Source of the DNA: Clostridia bacterium
GTDB lineage: Bacteria; Bacillota; Clostridia; Oscillospirales; CAG-272
Assembly (NCBI GenBank): GCA_017520505.1
Contig: JAFXFN010000015.1
Coordinates: forward strand, 20,259 to 84,258
Length of the DNA: 64,000 nucleotides
Direction of reading: 5' to 3'
How positions within the stretch are numbered: position 1 is the first letter of the stretch; every line of letters starts with the position of its first letter. The notes under the pieces are model-generated. The model saw only the letters and a list, made by a program, of their open reading frames with translations, made no database searches and was not told the DNA's origin. The position numbers and the translations under genes are program-made. Positions 37,522 to 46,985 of this stretch are shown in pieces.

Positions 37522-39334
37522 CGTCTTCATCCTCCTCGAAATCTCTTCCAATAAGATCATCATCTTCAAAATAATTGAAATCGGATATTACTGTTTTAGC
37601 CATATCGTCATCATCATCGTCGTAGTATTCAGCTTCTTCTTCTTTTTTTCTCTTGACATAGACGATTATAAAATATACAGCACCTGCAACAACAGACAAA
37701 ATAACAATAACAGCAAGAACGATACCGACTATCTTCATCGCATTGAATCCGCTTGTGTTTCCGGGCGCTTCAGTATCGGGAGTGGTTGTTATCTCCGATG
37801 TATCTGTATCGTCAGCCGATGTATCCATACCTTCGGCGAGCTCATCCATTCGTGCTACAATAGCATTATACTGTGTTTCAACATCAACACCGTAAGTCAT
37901 AACGGCAGGACCGAATTTATTTACAAGAGCATTATATCTTGACTTCAGATCATCTACCTTTGATCTGTCAGCAGCAGTAAGTGAAAGAATATCTGTTGAC
38001 TTTACATCGTTTTTAAAGGTTGTGAGGTCGTCTGCGGATACATATTCAACAGAAAATGCATCGGAAATGGTTTTGTCACCGACCTTAACACCGATATTTA
38101 CAACACCTACAGCACCTGTAAGATATTCAGTGAGCATAGAATGGTCTACTGTTTTTTCTTCCTGTGTACCGTCGCTGTACTGAACGATCACGGAAATTCC
38201 GTCAGGATCAATAGGATAACCAACGGGTACATACTTATATTTAAGCTCGCTGCCTGTCTTAACGATAATTCCCGCAACGGAAACCTCCATAACAGTTACT
38301 GTCATACTCGTTGTAAATCCCATATAAATTACATTGAGGTTCTGTATACCGGGTGCTGTCTTATCATATCCGGAAACACTTACGTTGGAATCTGAAAGCG
38401 GAATATAAGAATATCCGTTATCTGCATCATAGGGACTTTCATCGTAATACTGAACTATAAGCTCGCCCTTTGCAAGGTTCAAGTCCTCATTCAAAGCGTA
38501 CTTTGTTGTATATGTTCCAACACGCAATGAGACAGATTTGATATCTCTGTTTACTGTAAATTCTTCCTCTACAGTCTGTCCGTCTATGATAGCCGTAAAC
38601 TTGTACTTACCGTTTTCCTTGACGAAATAAGGGCTTGTTATCGTTTGAGGATCTCTGTCTTCATAAATTATCTGGGCAAAAGGAGTATCAAACTCAACCT
38701 TTACCATATTACCGTAATATCCTTCATTGTTTCCGCTTTCATTAAAAAGGATCGCGGGACGCTCAACGTACGCCTTTACAGAAGGAAGCTTAAACGAGCG
38801 AAGTGCTATGGGAGAACCGGGGGTTGTTGTTGTAACGCTATCGTAAAGATTACAATTTGTAATTTCAAACTCAGCAGGTGTGTCCTGTGTAAGCTCGTCT
38901 GTGACCTTCAATTTGAATTTAAAAAGAATAAACTTGCTTACGTTTGCTCTGGGCAACGGATCGCCCGAATTATTTGCGTAGCAATAATAGAAATTGACAG
39001 AATCTTCACCGTTGAATACAGCGTTTATTGCATCTCCGTTATTGATCTTCAGGGTTGAAAAATCAATTGAGTCTTCGACCAATGAAAAAATTGAAGTATC
39101 GAATTTCAAAGAAAGCTCCATAGCCGAAATCTTCGGTGTCATAGTTGCGTAGTTTTCAAGCTGGACGCTGACAGTTATCGTATCACCCTTTTGAGGGCTT
39201 GAAGAAGATGTTGTAACAGTTATCTGCGCCTTATCCTTTTCTTTGACTGCAGCCGATGCGGGCAGACTGACGACGGAGATCACGCTTGCTACAACAAGTA
39301 CAAGCGCCAAGATCTTACTGAATTTGTTTTTCAT
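37514..39334 (-). CDS. Membrane-anchored surface protein with N-terminal cohesin-like domain
   Basis: A 606-residue protein. The signal peptide (1-28) is followed by a domain (about 34-185) whose pattern fits cohesins: QKGDTITVSVQLENY, an AMELSLKFDTSIFSLVE strand pair, a stretch ending FILFKFKLKVTD and a final strand. Two or three bacterial Ig-like domains (about 215-435) come next, then a helical segment, a Thr/Asp-rich linker, one membrane helix (about 540-562) with a KRKK stop-transfer, and a very acidic cytosolic tail. Its neighbour and several hydrolases in this window carry dockerins, so it may anchor them to the membrane. The cohesin call is by pattern and needs a profile search. Confidence 0.7.
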   Translation of the reverse strand: MKNKFSKILALVLVVASVISVVSLPASAAVKEKDKAQITVTTSSSSPQKGDTITVSVQLENYATMTPKISAMELSLKFDTSIFSLVEDSIDFSTLKINNGDAINAVFNGEDSVNFYYCYANNSGDPLPRANVSKFILFKFKLKVTDELTQDTPAEFEITNCNLYDSVTTTTPGSPIALRSFKLPSVKAYVERPAILFNESGNNEGYYGNMVKVEFDTPFAQIIYEDRDPQTITSPYFVKENGKYKFTAIIDGQTVEEEFTVNRDIKSVSLRVGTYTTKYALNEDLNLAKGELIVQYYDESPYDADNGYSYIPLSDSNVSVSGYDKTAPGIQNLNVIYMGFTTSMTVTVMEVSVAGIIVKTGSELKYKYVPVGYPIDPDGISVIVQYSDGTQEEKTVDHSMLTEYLTGAVGVVNIGVKVGDKTISDAFSVEYVSADDLTTFKNDVKSTDILSLTAADRSKVDDLKSRYNALVNKFGPAVMTYGVDVETQYNAIVARMDELAEGMDTSADDTDTSEITTTPDTEAPGNTSGFNAMKIVGIVLAVIVILSVVAGAVYFIIVYVKRKKEEEAEYYDDDDDDMAKTVISDFNYFEDDDLIGRDFEEDEDDE

Positions 39335-39346
39335 ACTCTACCTCTT

Positions 39347-40426
39347 TTAATCATTTTCATTTACTAAATACATATTGAAATCCCATGCGGGAATATACCT
39401 TGTTTTTCTTACTGTTATCCTCGGCTTATCATACATATCATACACCTTAGGAATTATTGTAAACAGATCATCCGGTCTATGATACAAAGATATCTGAAGG
39501 TCGGGTCTATAAGTAAGTATCGTACTCTTTGCACCGTTCAATGCATCAAGCTCCGCCCCCTCAACATCAAGCTTGATAAAGTCAACGCCCTCGCCGGCAA
39601 GCACTGTGTCAAGCCGACATACAGATATTGTTTTCTTTACTGCATCCGTTGCATTTTCACCGTATAAGGAAGTATTGCGATTTCCCTTTTCGTATATTAT
39701 ACACTCTTCATCACTGTTACCGAGTGCGGCATTGTACTTTATGAACGACGGCGTAATATCTGCAAGCGTTTTGTCCATTTTCCTGAAGCTTCTTGCGTCA
39801 GGCTCAAAGGCATAAACCTTTGAAAGCTCGGGACAAAGACTGCACATTTGCAAGACAGTATCGCCGTTATAAGCCCCGCCGTCAACATACGATTTATAAT
39901 TATAACATCTAAGTTCGGATTTTGCAATAGATAATTGCGAACTTTGTGAGAATTTAATATATTTGATTTTTCCCGACAGCTTAAAATTAAGCACATCATC
40001 AAATTCTTTTTTTGAAGCATCGTCGAAAAGAAGTGTTCTTGCAAAATCGAATTCCTCTTTATGTGAAGAATAAAAATCATACGTAAAAAGCTCACCCGGG
40101 CATACAGGCAAATCGGGGGCATAAAGCTCAAACTCGCTGTCTATTTTACATATATTTTCTATGACATCGGGAATCTGAGTGCCGAAAGATACGAGCACTA
40201 CGAACTCACTGTATTTTTTGCGTACAGCATCAAAGGACATCACCTGCTTTCCGTGAAAGAACTGTCCTCTGACAAATCCGTCGGAAGCAAAATAATCGTC
40301 GGGCTCTCTTCCTATTCTCGCAAGCGCCGAGATAAGCTTATCAGCGCCGTCACCCATACCGTAAACAACTATGGGCTTTTTATCGCCGGCAAGATACTGC
40401 CATAAATCAAAATTAACTTCAACCAT
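39347..40426 (-). CDS. FkbM-family methyltransferase
   Basis: A 359-residue protein. The first 140 residues hold a Rossmann-like region (IVVYGMGDGADKL). The methyltransferase part starts near SYVDGGAYNGDTVLQM (about 190), continues with VYAFEPDARSFRKM and DFIKLDVEGAELDAL, and ends with a PDLQISLYHRPDDL motif, all typical of FkbM enzymes that methylate sugars or other small molecules. The ATG at 40426 has a GGTGGA site; upstream frames are not supported. It ends 12 bp before the cohesin-like gene. Confidence 0.88.
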   Translation of the reverse strand: MVEVNFDLWQYLAGDKKPIVVYGMGDGADKLISALARIGREPDDYFASDGFVRGQFFHGKQVMSFDAVRKKYSEFVVLVSFGTQIPDVIENICKIDSEFELYAPDLPVCPGELFTYDFYSSHKEEFDFARTLLFDDASKKEFDDVLNFKLSGKIKYIKFSQSSQLSIAKSELRCYNYKSYVDGGAYNGDTVLQMCSLCPELSKVYAFEPDARSFRKMDKTLADITPSFIKYNAALGNSDEECIIYEKGNRNTSLYGENATDAVKKTISVCRLDTVLAGEGVDFIKLDVEGAELDALNGAKSTILTYRPDLQISLYHRPDDLFTIIPKVYDMYDKPRITVRKTRYIPAWDFNMYLVNEND

Positions 40427-40557
40427 AATTTCCACCACAAGCGGTATTTTGAAACTGTATTGTACATTAAATTTGTGACTTTGATATAAAAACATTTAAA
40501 ATATTTCAATTTCACTGAAATAAATGCGCAAAAAACGTCAGTGTTTTAAAATATCTC

Positions 40558-40586
40558 TTGCAATAATTAAAAATATGTGATATTAT
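40558..40586 (+). promoter_or_regulatory. Promoter of the divIVA gene
   Basis: TTGCAA (40558-40563), 17 bp, TATTAT (40581-40586) with a TG extended -10 (GTGATATTAT), 37 bases before the ATG. Confidence 0.8.
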
Positions 40587-40623
40587 TAGGATAGATAGAT
40601 TATTTTATTCGGAGGAATTTAAT

Positions 40624-41379
40624 ATGGCAGATAATGCAAAGCTTTTCAGAACTGCTGTCGGCGGCTTCAACAAAGATGACGTTGCACAGTACATTGAAAG
40701 AATTAATTTTGAATTCAACAGAGATATCAGCATAGCAAAAAATGAAACAGCGGAATTAAGAAGCAAGCTTGAGCAGGCAGAGGCTGAGCTTGAGCGTTAT
40801 AAGGCAACCGGAATCGGTGCTGAACGCTTTGAGGCAAAAATTACTGTCCTTGAAGACAATCTTGCAAAGTCAGAAGCTGCAGTAAAACAGCTTACAGAAA
40901 AATTGGTTGAGGCAGAAGAACGCATCAACACACAGAACGATGCGCTTGACAAGCTCTGCGTTGAAAACGAAGAACTCAAGTCGAATGTTCAGACAGTTGC
41001 AGCACCTGCAGATCCCGAGGTTGAAGAAAAAGCAAAGCTGTACGATCAGATGTCTTCAAAGATCGGTGTATTGATAATGGATGCCAACAGAAATGCAGAC
41101 ACACTCATTGCTGCTGCAAACGATGAAGCGGCAGTTATCGTGGCAAATGCCAAGGCTGAAGCACAGCGCATAGTAGACGAGGCGAATGAAAATGCGAAGA
41201 CTATATGTGATGATGCATCCGCACGTGCAGAAGTATTCGAAAATGAATGTAAGACAATATTCGAGAAATATTCTTCCGCTATTTCAACATCATTGAAAAC
41301 TATCGAAAACGATATAAACCGTTGCGACTATGACATCAAGAGCAAGGTCGGCAGCTTATACGGAGAAAAGGGAGAATAA
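40624..41379 (+). CDS. DivIVA/GpsB-family coiled-coil protein
   Basis: A 251-residue protein. The N-terminal FRTAVGGFNKDDVAQYIERI (about 8-27) is the lipid-binding DivIVA motif. Long coiled coils occupy about 28-115 and 150-235. Likely role: curvature- or septum-dependent organisation of the cell pole. CGGAGG precedes the ATG, and the SIS gene starts 2 bp after the stop. Confidence 0.85.
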   Translation: MADNAKLFRTAVGGFNKDDVAQYIERINFEFNRDISIAKNETAELRSKLEQAEAELERYKATGIGAERFEAKITVLEDNLAKSEAAVKQLTEKLVEAEERINTQNDALDKLCVENEELKSNVQTVAAPADPEVEEKAKLYDQMSSKIGVLIMDANRNADTLIAAANDEAAVIVANAKAEAQRIVDEANENAKTICDDASARAEVFENECKTIFEKYSSAISTSLKTIENDINRCDYDIKSKVGSLYGEKGE

Positions 41380-41381
41380 AA

Positions 41382-41987
41382 ATGAACGAACTTTCACAAA
41401 AAGCCCTTCAAATGGCTTGGGAATCCTTGAAGATAGAAAAAGAAGCCATTGAACAGGCTATGGAATATCTTGACAAGGAAGAATTTATAAAGGTTGCAAC
41501 AGCACTCAGCGAGTGCAAGAAGATAATAACCTGCGCCAGCGGTTCATCAGGTATTGCGGCTAAAAAATTCCAGCACAGCCTTTGCTGTATCGACCGCCCT
41601 GCTTGCTTTATGTCCCCTGCCGAGGCTGTTCACGGCGGACTTGGTGTTGTAACAGATGAGGACTGCGTTATTATGGTATCAAGAGGCGGCAAAACAGTTG
41701 AGCTTCTTCCCATCATCGACGTTGTAAAGAAAAAGGGCGCAAAGCTTATCGCTGTTACAGAAAACCTCAATTCTCCTTTAGCTGACAATGCAGACTTCAT
41801 CATAAAGATGCAGATCGAAAAGGAAAGCGACAAATACAATATGATGGCAACTGCATCTTACGTTGCTACAATTGCGATATTCGATGCTCTGCTTGCGGCA
41901 GTTATGGAGCTGACAGGATACAAGAAAGAACAGTTCGGTCTTATCCATCCCGGCGGCGCTGTCGGAGAAAGACTTAACAAAAAATAA
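41382..41987 (+). CDS. SIS-domain sugar phosphate isomerase (KdsD/KpsF-like)
   Basis: A 201-residue protein consisting of one SIS domain: KIITCASGSSGIAAKKFQH (about 47-65), MVSRGGKTVELLP and FGLIHPGGAVGERL at the end, which is the pattern of arabinose-5-phosphate or 6-phospho-3-hexulose isomerases. The C-terminal CBS domains of KdsD are missing. Substrate unknown. Confidence 0.85.
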   Translation: MNELSQKALQMAWESLKIEKEAIEQAMEYLDKEEFIKVATALSECKKIITCASGSSGIAAKKFQHSLCCIDRPACFMSPAEAVHGGLGVVTDEDCVIMVSRGGKTVELLPIIDVVKKKGAKLIAVTENLNSPLADNADFIIKMQIEKESDKYNMMATASYVATIAIFDALLAAVMELTGYKKEQFGLIHPGGAVGERLNKK

Positions 41988-42043
41988 AGTAACCTATTTA
42001 CCCCTTTCGATTATAATATGAGTAACTGTATCAAGGGGGATCT

Positions 42044-42352
42044 ATGGAAGCTTATTTATATTCGTTCAGCGGCATCGATGAGCTTGCAGGTGCATGCAAA
42101 TTTATCATGTCGCTGAATTTACCGTCGCAAACCTCTGTTTATTGCGAGCGTTGCGGCATCAACACAAGATATTATCTTATCTTTTCCCAAAGTGTATACG
42201 ACATACGAAGCGATTTGTACCCTATGTGTGCAATAAGCGAGTTTGCGGAAAGTGAGATAAGAATGACACGTGCTGTAAGAGCGTATCTTAATGAACGGTG
42301 CGAGCTTATTGCGGAAAATAATGCGGCGGAAATCTTCTCCGCCTTTTGTTAG
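42044..42352 (+). CDS. MecA C-terminal-domain-only protein (adaptor-like)
   Basis: A 102-residue protein with GGGGGA before the ATG. Its pattern, a short strand with FSGIDEL, a helix, then NTRYYLIFS, and near the end ISEFAESEI-x-YLNERCELIAENNAAEIF, matches the C-terminal half of MecA, the adaptor that binds and activates ClpC. The N-terminal substrate-binding domain of MecA is absent. If the call is right it could control an HSP100 protein such as that at 18329-20596 (inference). It lies just before the uracil-DNA glycosylase gene (8-bp gap). Confidence 0.6.
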   Translation: MEAYLYSFSGIDELAGACKFIMSLNLPSQTSVYCERCGINTRYYLIFSQSVYDIRSDLYPMCAISEFAESEIRMTRAVRAYLNERCELIAENNAAEIFSAFC

Positions 42353-42360
42353 GAAATAAA

Positions 42361-42921
42361 ATGAATTTAGAAGAGCTGTACAAAAAATGCAATGAGTGCC
42401 GTGCGTGTTCGTTGCACAAAACAAAAACCAACACCGTTTTCGGTGTCGGACGAAGCGATGCCGATATTATGTTTGTCGGCGAAGCACCGGGTGAAAACGA
42501 GGACCTTACAGGCGAGCCGTTTGTCGGCCGTGCAGGTAAGCTTTTCGACAAATATCTCGATGCGGTGGGAATAAAGCGTGAAAATATATACATTGCAAAT
42601 ATTCTCAAGTGCCGTCCTCCCAAAAACAGAGATCCGCAAAAGGACGAAGAGGAGGCGTGCATGGGCTTTCTGCGTGAGCAGGTACGCATTATCAACCCCT
42701 CCCTTATCGTTTGCCTGGGCAGAATATCCGCAATGCGTCTTATAAAGCCAGATTTCAAAATAACTGCCGAGCACGGTGTATTTTTCGAAAAGGGTAAATT
42801 TATGATGACTGCCGTATATCATCCGTCGGCGCTTTTACGTGATCCGCACAAGAAGGATGATATGCTGAAGGATATGGAAAAAATCAAGGAGTATGCCGTT
42901 AATAACGGTCTTATAATCTGA
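42361..42921 (+). CDS. Type 4 uracil-DNA glycosylase
   Basis: A 186-residue iron-sulphur glycosylase removing uracil from DNA. CNECRAC at the N-terminus supplies cluster cysteines, followed by the VGEAPGENED catalytic loop, FVGRAGKLFD and the later YHPSALLRD motif. The ATG at 42361 follows TAGGAA; a TTG five codons upstream is an alternative. Confidence 0.94.
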   Translation: MNLEELYKKCNECRACSLHKTKTNTVFGVGRSDADIMFVGEAPGENEDLTGEPFVGRAGKLFDKYLDAVGIKRENIYIANILKCRPPKNRDPQKDEEEACMGFLREQVRIINPSLIVCLGRISAMRLIKPDFKITAEHGVFFEKGKFMMTAVYHPSALLRDPHKKDDMLKDMEKIKEYAVNNGLII

Positions 42922-42922
42922 T

Positions 42923-43885
42923 ATGGACATCAATTCATCTGAACTGTTAAATACAGTCATAAAGCTTTTTATCATTATGGTGATAGGCTTCGGTGCATAT
43001 AAGCTGAAATTTATGGACAGAGATTTTTCAAAAAAGCTGTCAAATTTCGTTATTTGCGTAGGAACTCCGTTTTTGGTTTTGGGCGGTCTTTTGGGAACGA
43101 ATGACAAAAGCTTTGAAAATTTAAAATCGGGACTTGTAATAATCCTCGTCGGTATATGCATCTATATTTTTACAGCCTCTGTGGCTTTCATCTCAACACG
43201 TCCGATAAAGGACAACGCTGAAAGATGCATAGGTGAGTTTGCGCTTCTTTTTGCCAACACGGGCTTTATGGGATTTCCCGTTTTAAAAGCTCTTTTCGGT
43301 GATGAAAAGGGTGCTTTTTACGGTTCGTTTTACATAATAGCATTTAATCTTGTAATATGGACATACGGCATATTTGTTATTTCCAAAAGCGGAAGCGGCG
43401 TAAAGATAAAGCCTATAAATATGATCTTGAACTACGGAACAGTTCCGTGTATATTGGGAATAATACTGTATATGCTTCCGTGGCAGTTACCTGCGGTGGT
43501 TACAGATGCTTTCAAAATGGTTGGGGATATTACGATTCCCTGTTCAATGTTTATCATCGGCGGAGTCATTGCAACGATCCCGTTCGGAAAGATCTTTTCT
43601 GATTTAAAGGTATATGTTCTCTTGCTTATAAAGCTGTTCGCAATACCGATTGCGGCATCAGGCATTGTAAGGCTTTTGGGACTTGATAATTTCTATATAT
43701 ATTTCGTTGCGATTATGACGGCATTACCGTGTGCCTCAAATACCGTTATGTATGCCGAGAAATACGATGTTGCACCTGAATTCGGTGCAAAGCTCACAGG
43801 AATATCCACCGTTTTGTCAGTAGTTACGGTTCCCGTTGTTTTAAGTATAGTAGATAAACTGTTTATCAGCACTGCGATCTGTTGA
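42923..43885 (+). CDS. AEC-family (auxin efflux carrier) transporter
   Basis: A 320-residue membrane protein with about ten helices in two halves and the FANTGFMGFPVLKALFG motif of AEC transporters; the second half has LPCASNTVMYAEKYD. Members export or exchange organic acids such as malate, or amino acids. It starts 1 base after the glycosylase stop, so the genes are probably co-transcribed. Confidence 0.92.
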   Translation: MDINSSELLNTVIKLFIIMVIGFGAYKLKFMDRDFSKKLSNFVICVGTPFLVLGGLLGTNDKSFENLKSGLVIILVGICIYIFTASVAFISTRPIKDNAERCIGEFALLFANTGFMGFPVLKALFGDEKGAFYGSFYIIAFNLVIWTYGIFVISKSGSGVKIKPINMILNYGTVPCILGIILYMLPWQLPAVVTDAFKMVGDITIPCSMFIIGGVIATIPFGKIFSDLKVYVLLLIKLFAIPIAASGIVRLLGLDNFYIYFVAIMTALPCASNTVMYAEKYDVAPEFGAKLTGISTVLSVVTVPVVLSIVDKLFISTAIC

Positions 43886-43914
43886 TTTTATGCCGTTTGG
43901 AAGAGGAAAAATGA

Positions 43915-45411
43915 ATGAAAAAAATTGTTTTAATACTTTTAAGCTTCTTGCTTGTTTTCTCATATATTGGCTGTAATAACACACAGTCAGATACGACTGA
44001 TACAAGCAATACACCTATTTCCCCAAATGACGATATAACGCTTGCAGACGGCGATAAGATCATCGCAAGCGTCGATGGAATAGATATATCCGTATATGCG
44101 CTGCGATATTTCTATGTCAGCGCATACAGAGATTTTTACCAGACGAACCATTCCGACATTTCAAAGTATTTTGATCCCAATTTACCGCTTCGCGACCAAG
44201 CGCCGACACATCCCGATTACAAGGAATATGCAACGTGGTACGATTATTTTCTTTCCATAGCAAAGCGTGACCTTGAATATTACGTTGCCTTTGCAAGAGA
44301 TGCGAAAAAAGACGGTGTGCAATTATCAGCCGAAGAAAAAGAATCAATAAACGCAACCGTTGCGGAAATGGAAGAAAATGCAGCAAGCTACGATGCAACA
44401 TTTTCCGAATATATGGAAGACTTTGAAATGATGGGTCCCGGCGTCACGCCTGACACCGTCAAGGATGCTTACTCTCTCTTTCAGCTTGCAACAAAGTATT
44501 CCAGAATCAAATACGAATCATTCAACGTAACTGCAAATGACATTGAAAAGGAATACCTTGAAAATAAAAAGGACTATTCAACGGTTGATTATAATATCAT
44601 AACTATAGTTCCGAAGTTCGATGCAACAAGTACAGAGGAAGAAAAGGAAACAGCGAAGCAAGAGGCTCTCGGTAAAGCCGATGCATTTACCTCTTATATC
44701 GAATCGGGAAAGGATTTTTACGAAGCATACAAGCTCATATATCCGGGGCTTACCGATACTGAATATACTGAATTTTTAAATTCATATTCTTACGAAAAGG
44801 TTGAATATGTAAAAGACGATACCCTTTCCGAGTGGTTGTTCAACGAGGAAAGAAAAGACGGCGACATAAACAAAACGGTTGACACTCAGGGGAAAATAAA
44901 AATCGTTCAGCTTGTATCATCAGCTCACAAAATAGACGATTCTATATTAAATATAAGATACATTTATATAGACCTTTCTCTTAACCACTACAACGAGGTA
45001 ACTGCTCCGACGCTTGCAAAGGAAATAATCGATCAAATAAAGCAAGCGGAAGATAAGGACAAGAAATTCAAAGATCTTGTTGCGCTTTATTCAAACGATA
45101 CCAACACGAACAAAACAGGGGGACTTATCGAAAATATAATCCCTTCAAGCACATCACTTCCCCAAAATGTTATAGATTGGTGCTTTGAAGACGACAGAAA
45201 GCTTTATGATTGCGATTATCAGAAATATGAAAGCTATGGCGTTATTTGCGGATATTTCATAACATTCATTTCGTCATACGGCAGACCGTATTATGAATAT
45301 ATCATTGAAACAAATCTTAAAAGCAAAATGCTGTCGGATTATATAGAGAACATTACAAAAAATCTGACACTTGAATATGACAGTTCACTGTCATCTCTCA
45401 TATTTAAATAA
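43915..45411 (+). CDS. PrsA/SurA-like peptidyl-prolyl isomerase lipoprotein
   Basis: A 498-residue exported lipoprotein: hydrophobic leader and lipobox SYIGC (Cys20), then a low-complexity Thr/Asp linker. The helical SurA-N/trigger-type region (about 45-215) and the parvulin-like region (about 345-470, with a long helix and TGGLIENIIPSS) match secreted foldases, but some parvulin active-site positions are poorly conserved. Probably helps fold exported proteins. GAGGAA precedes the ATG. Confidence 0.8.
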   Translation: MKKIVLILLSFLLVFSYIGCNNTQSDTTDTSNTPISPNDDITLADGDKIIASVDGIDISVYALRYFYVSAYRDFYQTNHSDISKYFDPNLPLRDQAPTHPDYKEYATWYDYFLSIAKRDLEYYVAFARDAKKDGVQLSAEEKESINATVAEMEENAASYDATFSEYMEDFEMMGPGVTPDTVKDAYSLFQLATKYSRIKYESFNVTANDIEKEYLENKKDYSTVDYNIITIVPKFDATSTEEEKETAKQEALGKADAFTSYIESGKDFYEAYKLIYPGLTDTEYTEFLNSYSYEKVEYVKDDTLSEWLFNEERKDGDINKTVDTQGKIKIVQLVSSAHKIDDSILNIRYIYIDLSLNHYNEVTAPTLAKEIIDQIKQAEDKDKKFKDLVALYSNDTNTNKTGGLIENIIPSSTSLPQNVIDWCFEDDRKLYDCDYQKYESYGVICGYFITFISSYGRPYYEYIIETNLKSKMLSDYIENITKNLTLEYDSSLSSLIFK

Positions 45412-45425
45412 AAAACAAAAAACAT

Positions 45426-45465
45426 GGCGTGCTAACCCAGAAACAAATTTTCGAGTTAGCACGCC
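45426..45465. terminator. Bidirectional terminator hairpin
   Basis: An 11-bp stem (GGCGTGCTAAC / GTTAGCACGCC) with an 18-nt loop lies between two convergent genes; only short T runs follow, so its strength is uncertain. Confidence 0.65.
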
Positions 45466-45476
45466 TCATTTTATAT

Positions 45477-46616
45477 TCAAAATACGTCTTTAAAATGCTG
45501 TGTTGCGTTATATTCTTCGCAAAGTCTTATATATTCCTCTTTTTCCCTCTGATCGCCCGATGATGTTTTTACAGCCTTTATCATCGTGTTTTTGGGTGTT
45601 TCCTCAGGATCTATGAACTCAAGGCAGGTTACTGAATATCCGCACGCTTTAAGCCCTTGACAGCGCAGAGCGTCTGTCATAAGCGATGAAAGCTTTTGCT
45701 TCAAAATGGGATAATCGGTAATAAAAGAAAGATTCTGTGTCTTGATCTGCCCTGCCAATTCGTGCTGACAGCACGGGGTTGACAGAATAACGGGAGCTTT
45801 GTCGATCACAGCTTTATTTAGCACTATATCCGTTGCTATATCGCAAGCGTGAAGTGACATTACCATGTGAGGCTTTGCAGGAAGCGAAACCTCGTTTATA
45901 TCACCGTGGAAAAATACGAGTCCGTCAAATGACACTCTTTTTGCTACAGACGAGCAATATTCTATTACGTCTTTTTTCAGATCAACACCGTATATTTTAA
46001 TATTTTTCCCAAGAATATTTTTGAAATAATAATACGCCGCAAAGGACAGATAGCTCTTTCCGCAGCAAAGATCCCATATTACGATATTATCATCGGGAAG
46101 ATATTTTAACGTGTCTTTAATTATTTCAAGAAATTTGTTTATCTGTCGGAATTTGCTCTGCTTCTTATCGTGTATTCTTCCGCTTGAATCTTGTATTCCA
46201 AGCTCAACGAGAAAATCAAATTTTGTATTTGGAGAAAGAATGTAGTCCTTCTCACGGTTTTGTGAAAGAACCTCAACAGCTCCCTCCGCTTTTTTGATCT
46301 TGTTGATAAATACTATATTTCCGCCTTTGCCAATCTTGCCCTCGGCAATACCTCCAATATCTACTACGTTTATCTGTCCGTAATTGGCAGCAAACTCCTT
46401 CGCTATGTATTCAGGGGCATTTTCAAGCGGTACGTTTAAATGCTTTGCTCCGCCTGCGGTGAACAGCACCTCTGTCTGAAGCATTGTTTCATCCTTTATC
46501 TTGACAAGCTTTGCAACAGCTCTGTCAACAGCCTTGTTTGACGACTTTGAAAGAACTATTTTTTTAAGCGTTCTGCCTTCGATACATTTAAAAACTGTTT
46601 CTGTAATTCTTTTCAT
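45477..46616 (-). CDS. SAM-dependent methyltransferase, Methyltransf_32-like
   Basis: A 379-residue protein. The SAM motif is IVIWDLCCGKSYLSFAAYY (about 195-213), followed by IYGVDLKKDVIEYC, HGDINEV, MVMSLHACDIATD and VILSTPCCQHELA. This resembles METTL25/GSTCD-type methyltransferases whose substrate is often RNA or unknown. The first 190 residues have no clear family. No other gene is within its likely transcript. Confidence 0.8.
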   Translation of the reverse strand: MKRITETVFKCIEGRTLKKIVLSKSSNKAVDRAVAKLVKIKDETMLQTEVLFTAGGAKHLNVPLENAPEYIAKEFAANYGQINVVDIGGIAEGKIGKGGNIVFINKIKKAEGAVEVLSQNREKDYILSPNTKFDFLVELGIQDSSGRIHDKKQSKFRQINKFLEIIKDTLKYLPDDNIVIWDLCCGKSYLSFAAYYYFKNILGKNIKIYGVDLKKDVIEYCSSVAKRVSFDGLVFFHGDINEVSLPAKPHMVMSLHACDIATDIVLNKAVIDKAPVILSTPCCQHELAGQIKTQNLSFITDYPILKQKLSSLMTDALRCQGLKACGYSVTCLEFIDPEETPKNTMIKAVKTSSGDQREKEEYIRLCEEYNATQHFKDVF

Positions 46617-46627
46617 TTCTACCTCTT

Positions 46628-46663
46628 AAATTAAAGGGAGTTGCAACACTTGTAACAACTCCC
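46628..46663 (-). terminator. Terminator after the DUF378 gene
   Basis: Reading the minus strand, GGGAGTTG (46663-46656) and CAACTCCC (46643-46636) form the stem, followed by a T-rich run. It follows the DUF378 stop. Confidence 0.75.
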
Positions 46664-46672
46664 CATTGATCC

Positions 46673-46888
46673 TTACATATTATCGGTACTCTCAAGCTCA
46701 TCGCTCTGTCTGAACAGAAGCGAAATACACCAAAGACCTGCCAGAGCTACTACGGCGAATATAATGCGGCTCACAACTGCCGTTTGTCCGCCGAAGATCC
46801 AACCTACCACATCGAAATTGAATATACCTATACTACCCCAGTTCAATGCGCCGATAATAACGAGAATAAGTGCTATTCTGTCTAACAC
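46673..46888 (-). CDS. DUF378 membrane protein
   Basis: A 71-residue protein with two hydrophobic segments (about 5-25 and 39-60); the start MLDRIALILVIIGALNWGS is the hallmark of DUF378. Function unknown. Confidence 0.85.
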   Translation of the reverse strand: MLDRIALILVIIGALNWGSIGIFNFDVVGWIFGGQTAVVSRIIFAVVALAGLWCISLLFRQSDELESTDNM

Positions 46889-46985
46889 GGTTAATAATCC
46901 TTGTTTTATCCAAAATCCCTTTCAGAAATAATGAACGGCAGCGGTATTCGTTGCCGCAACATTATTGTACGCAAATAACGGATTA

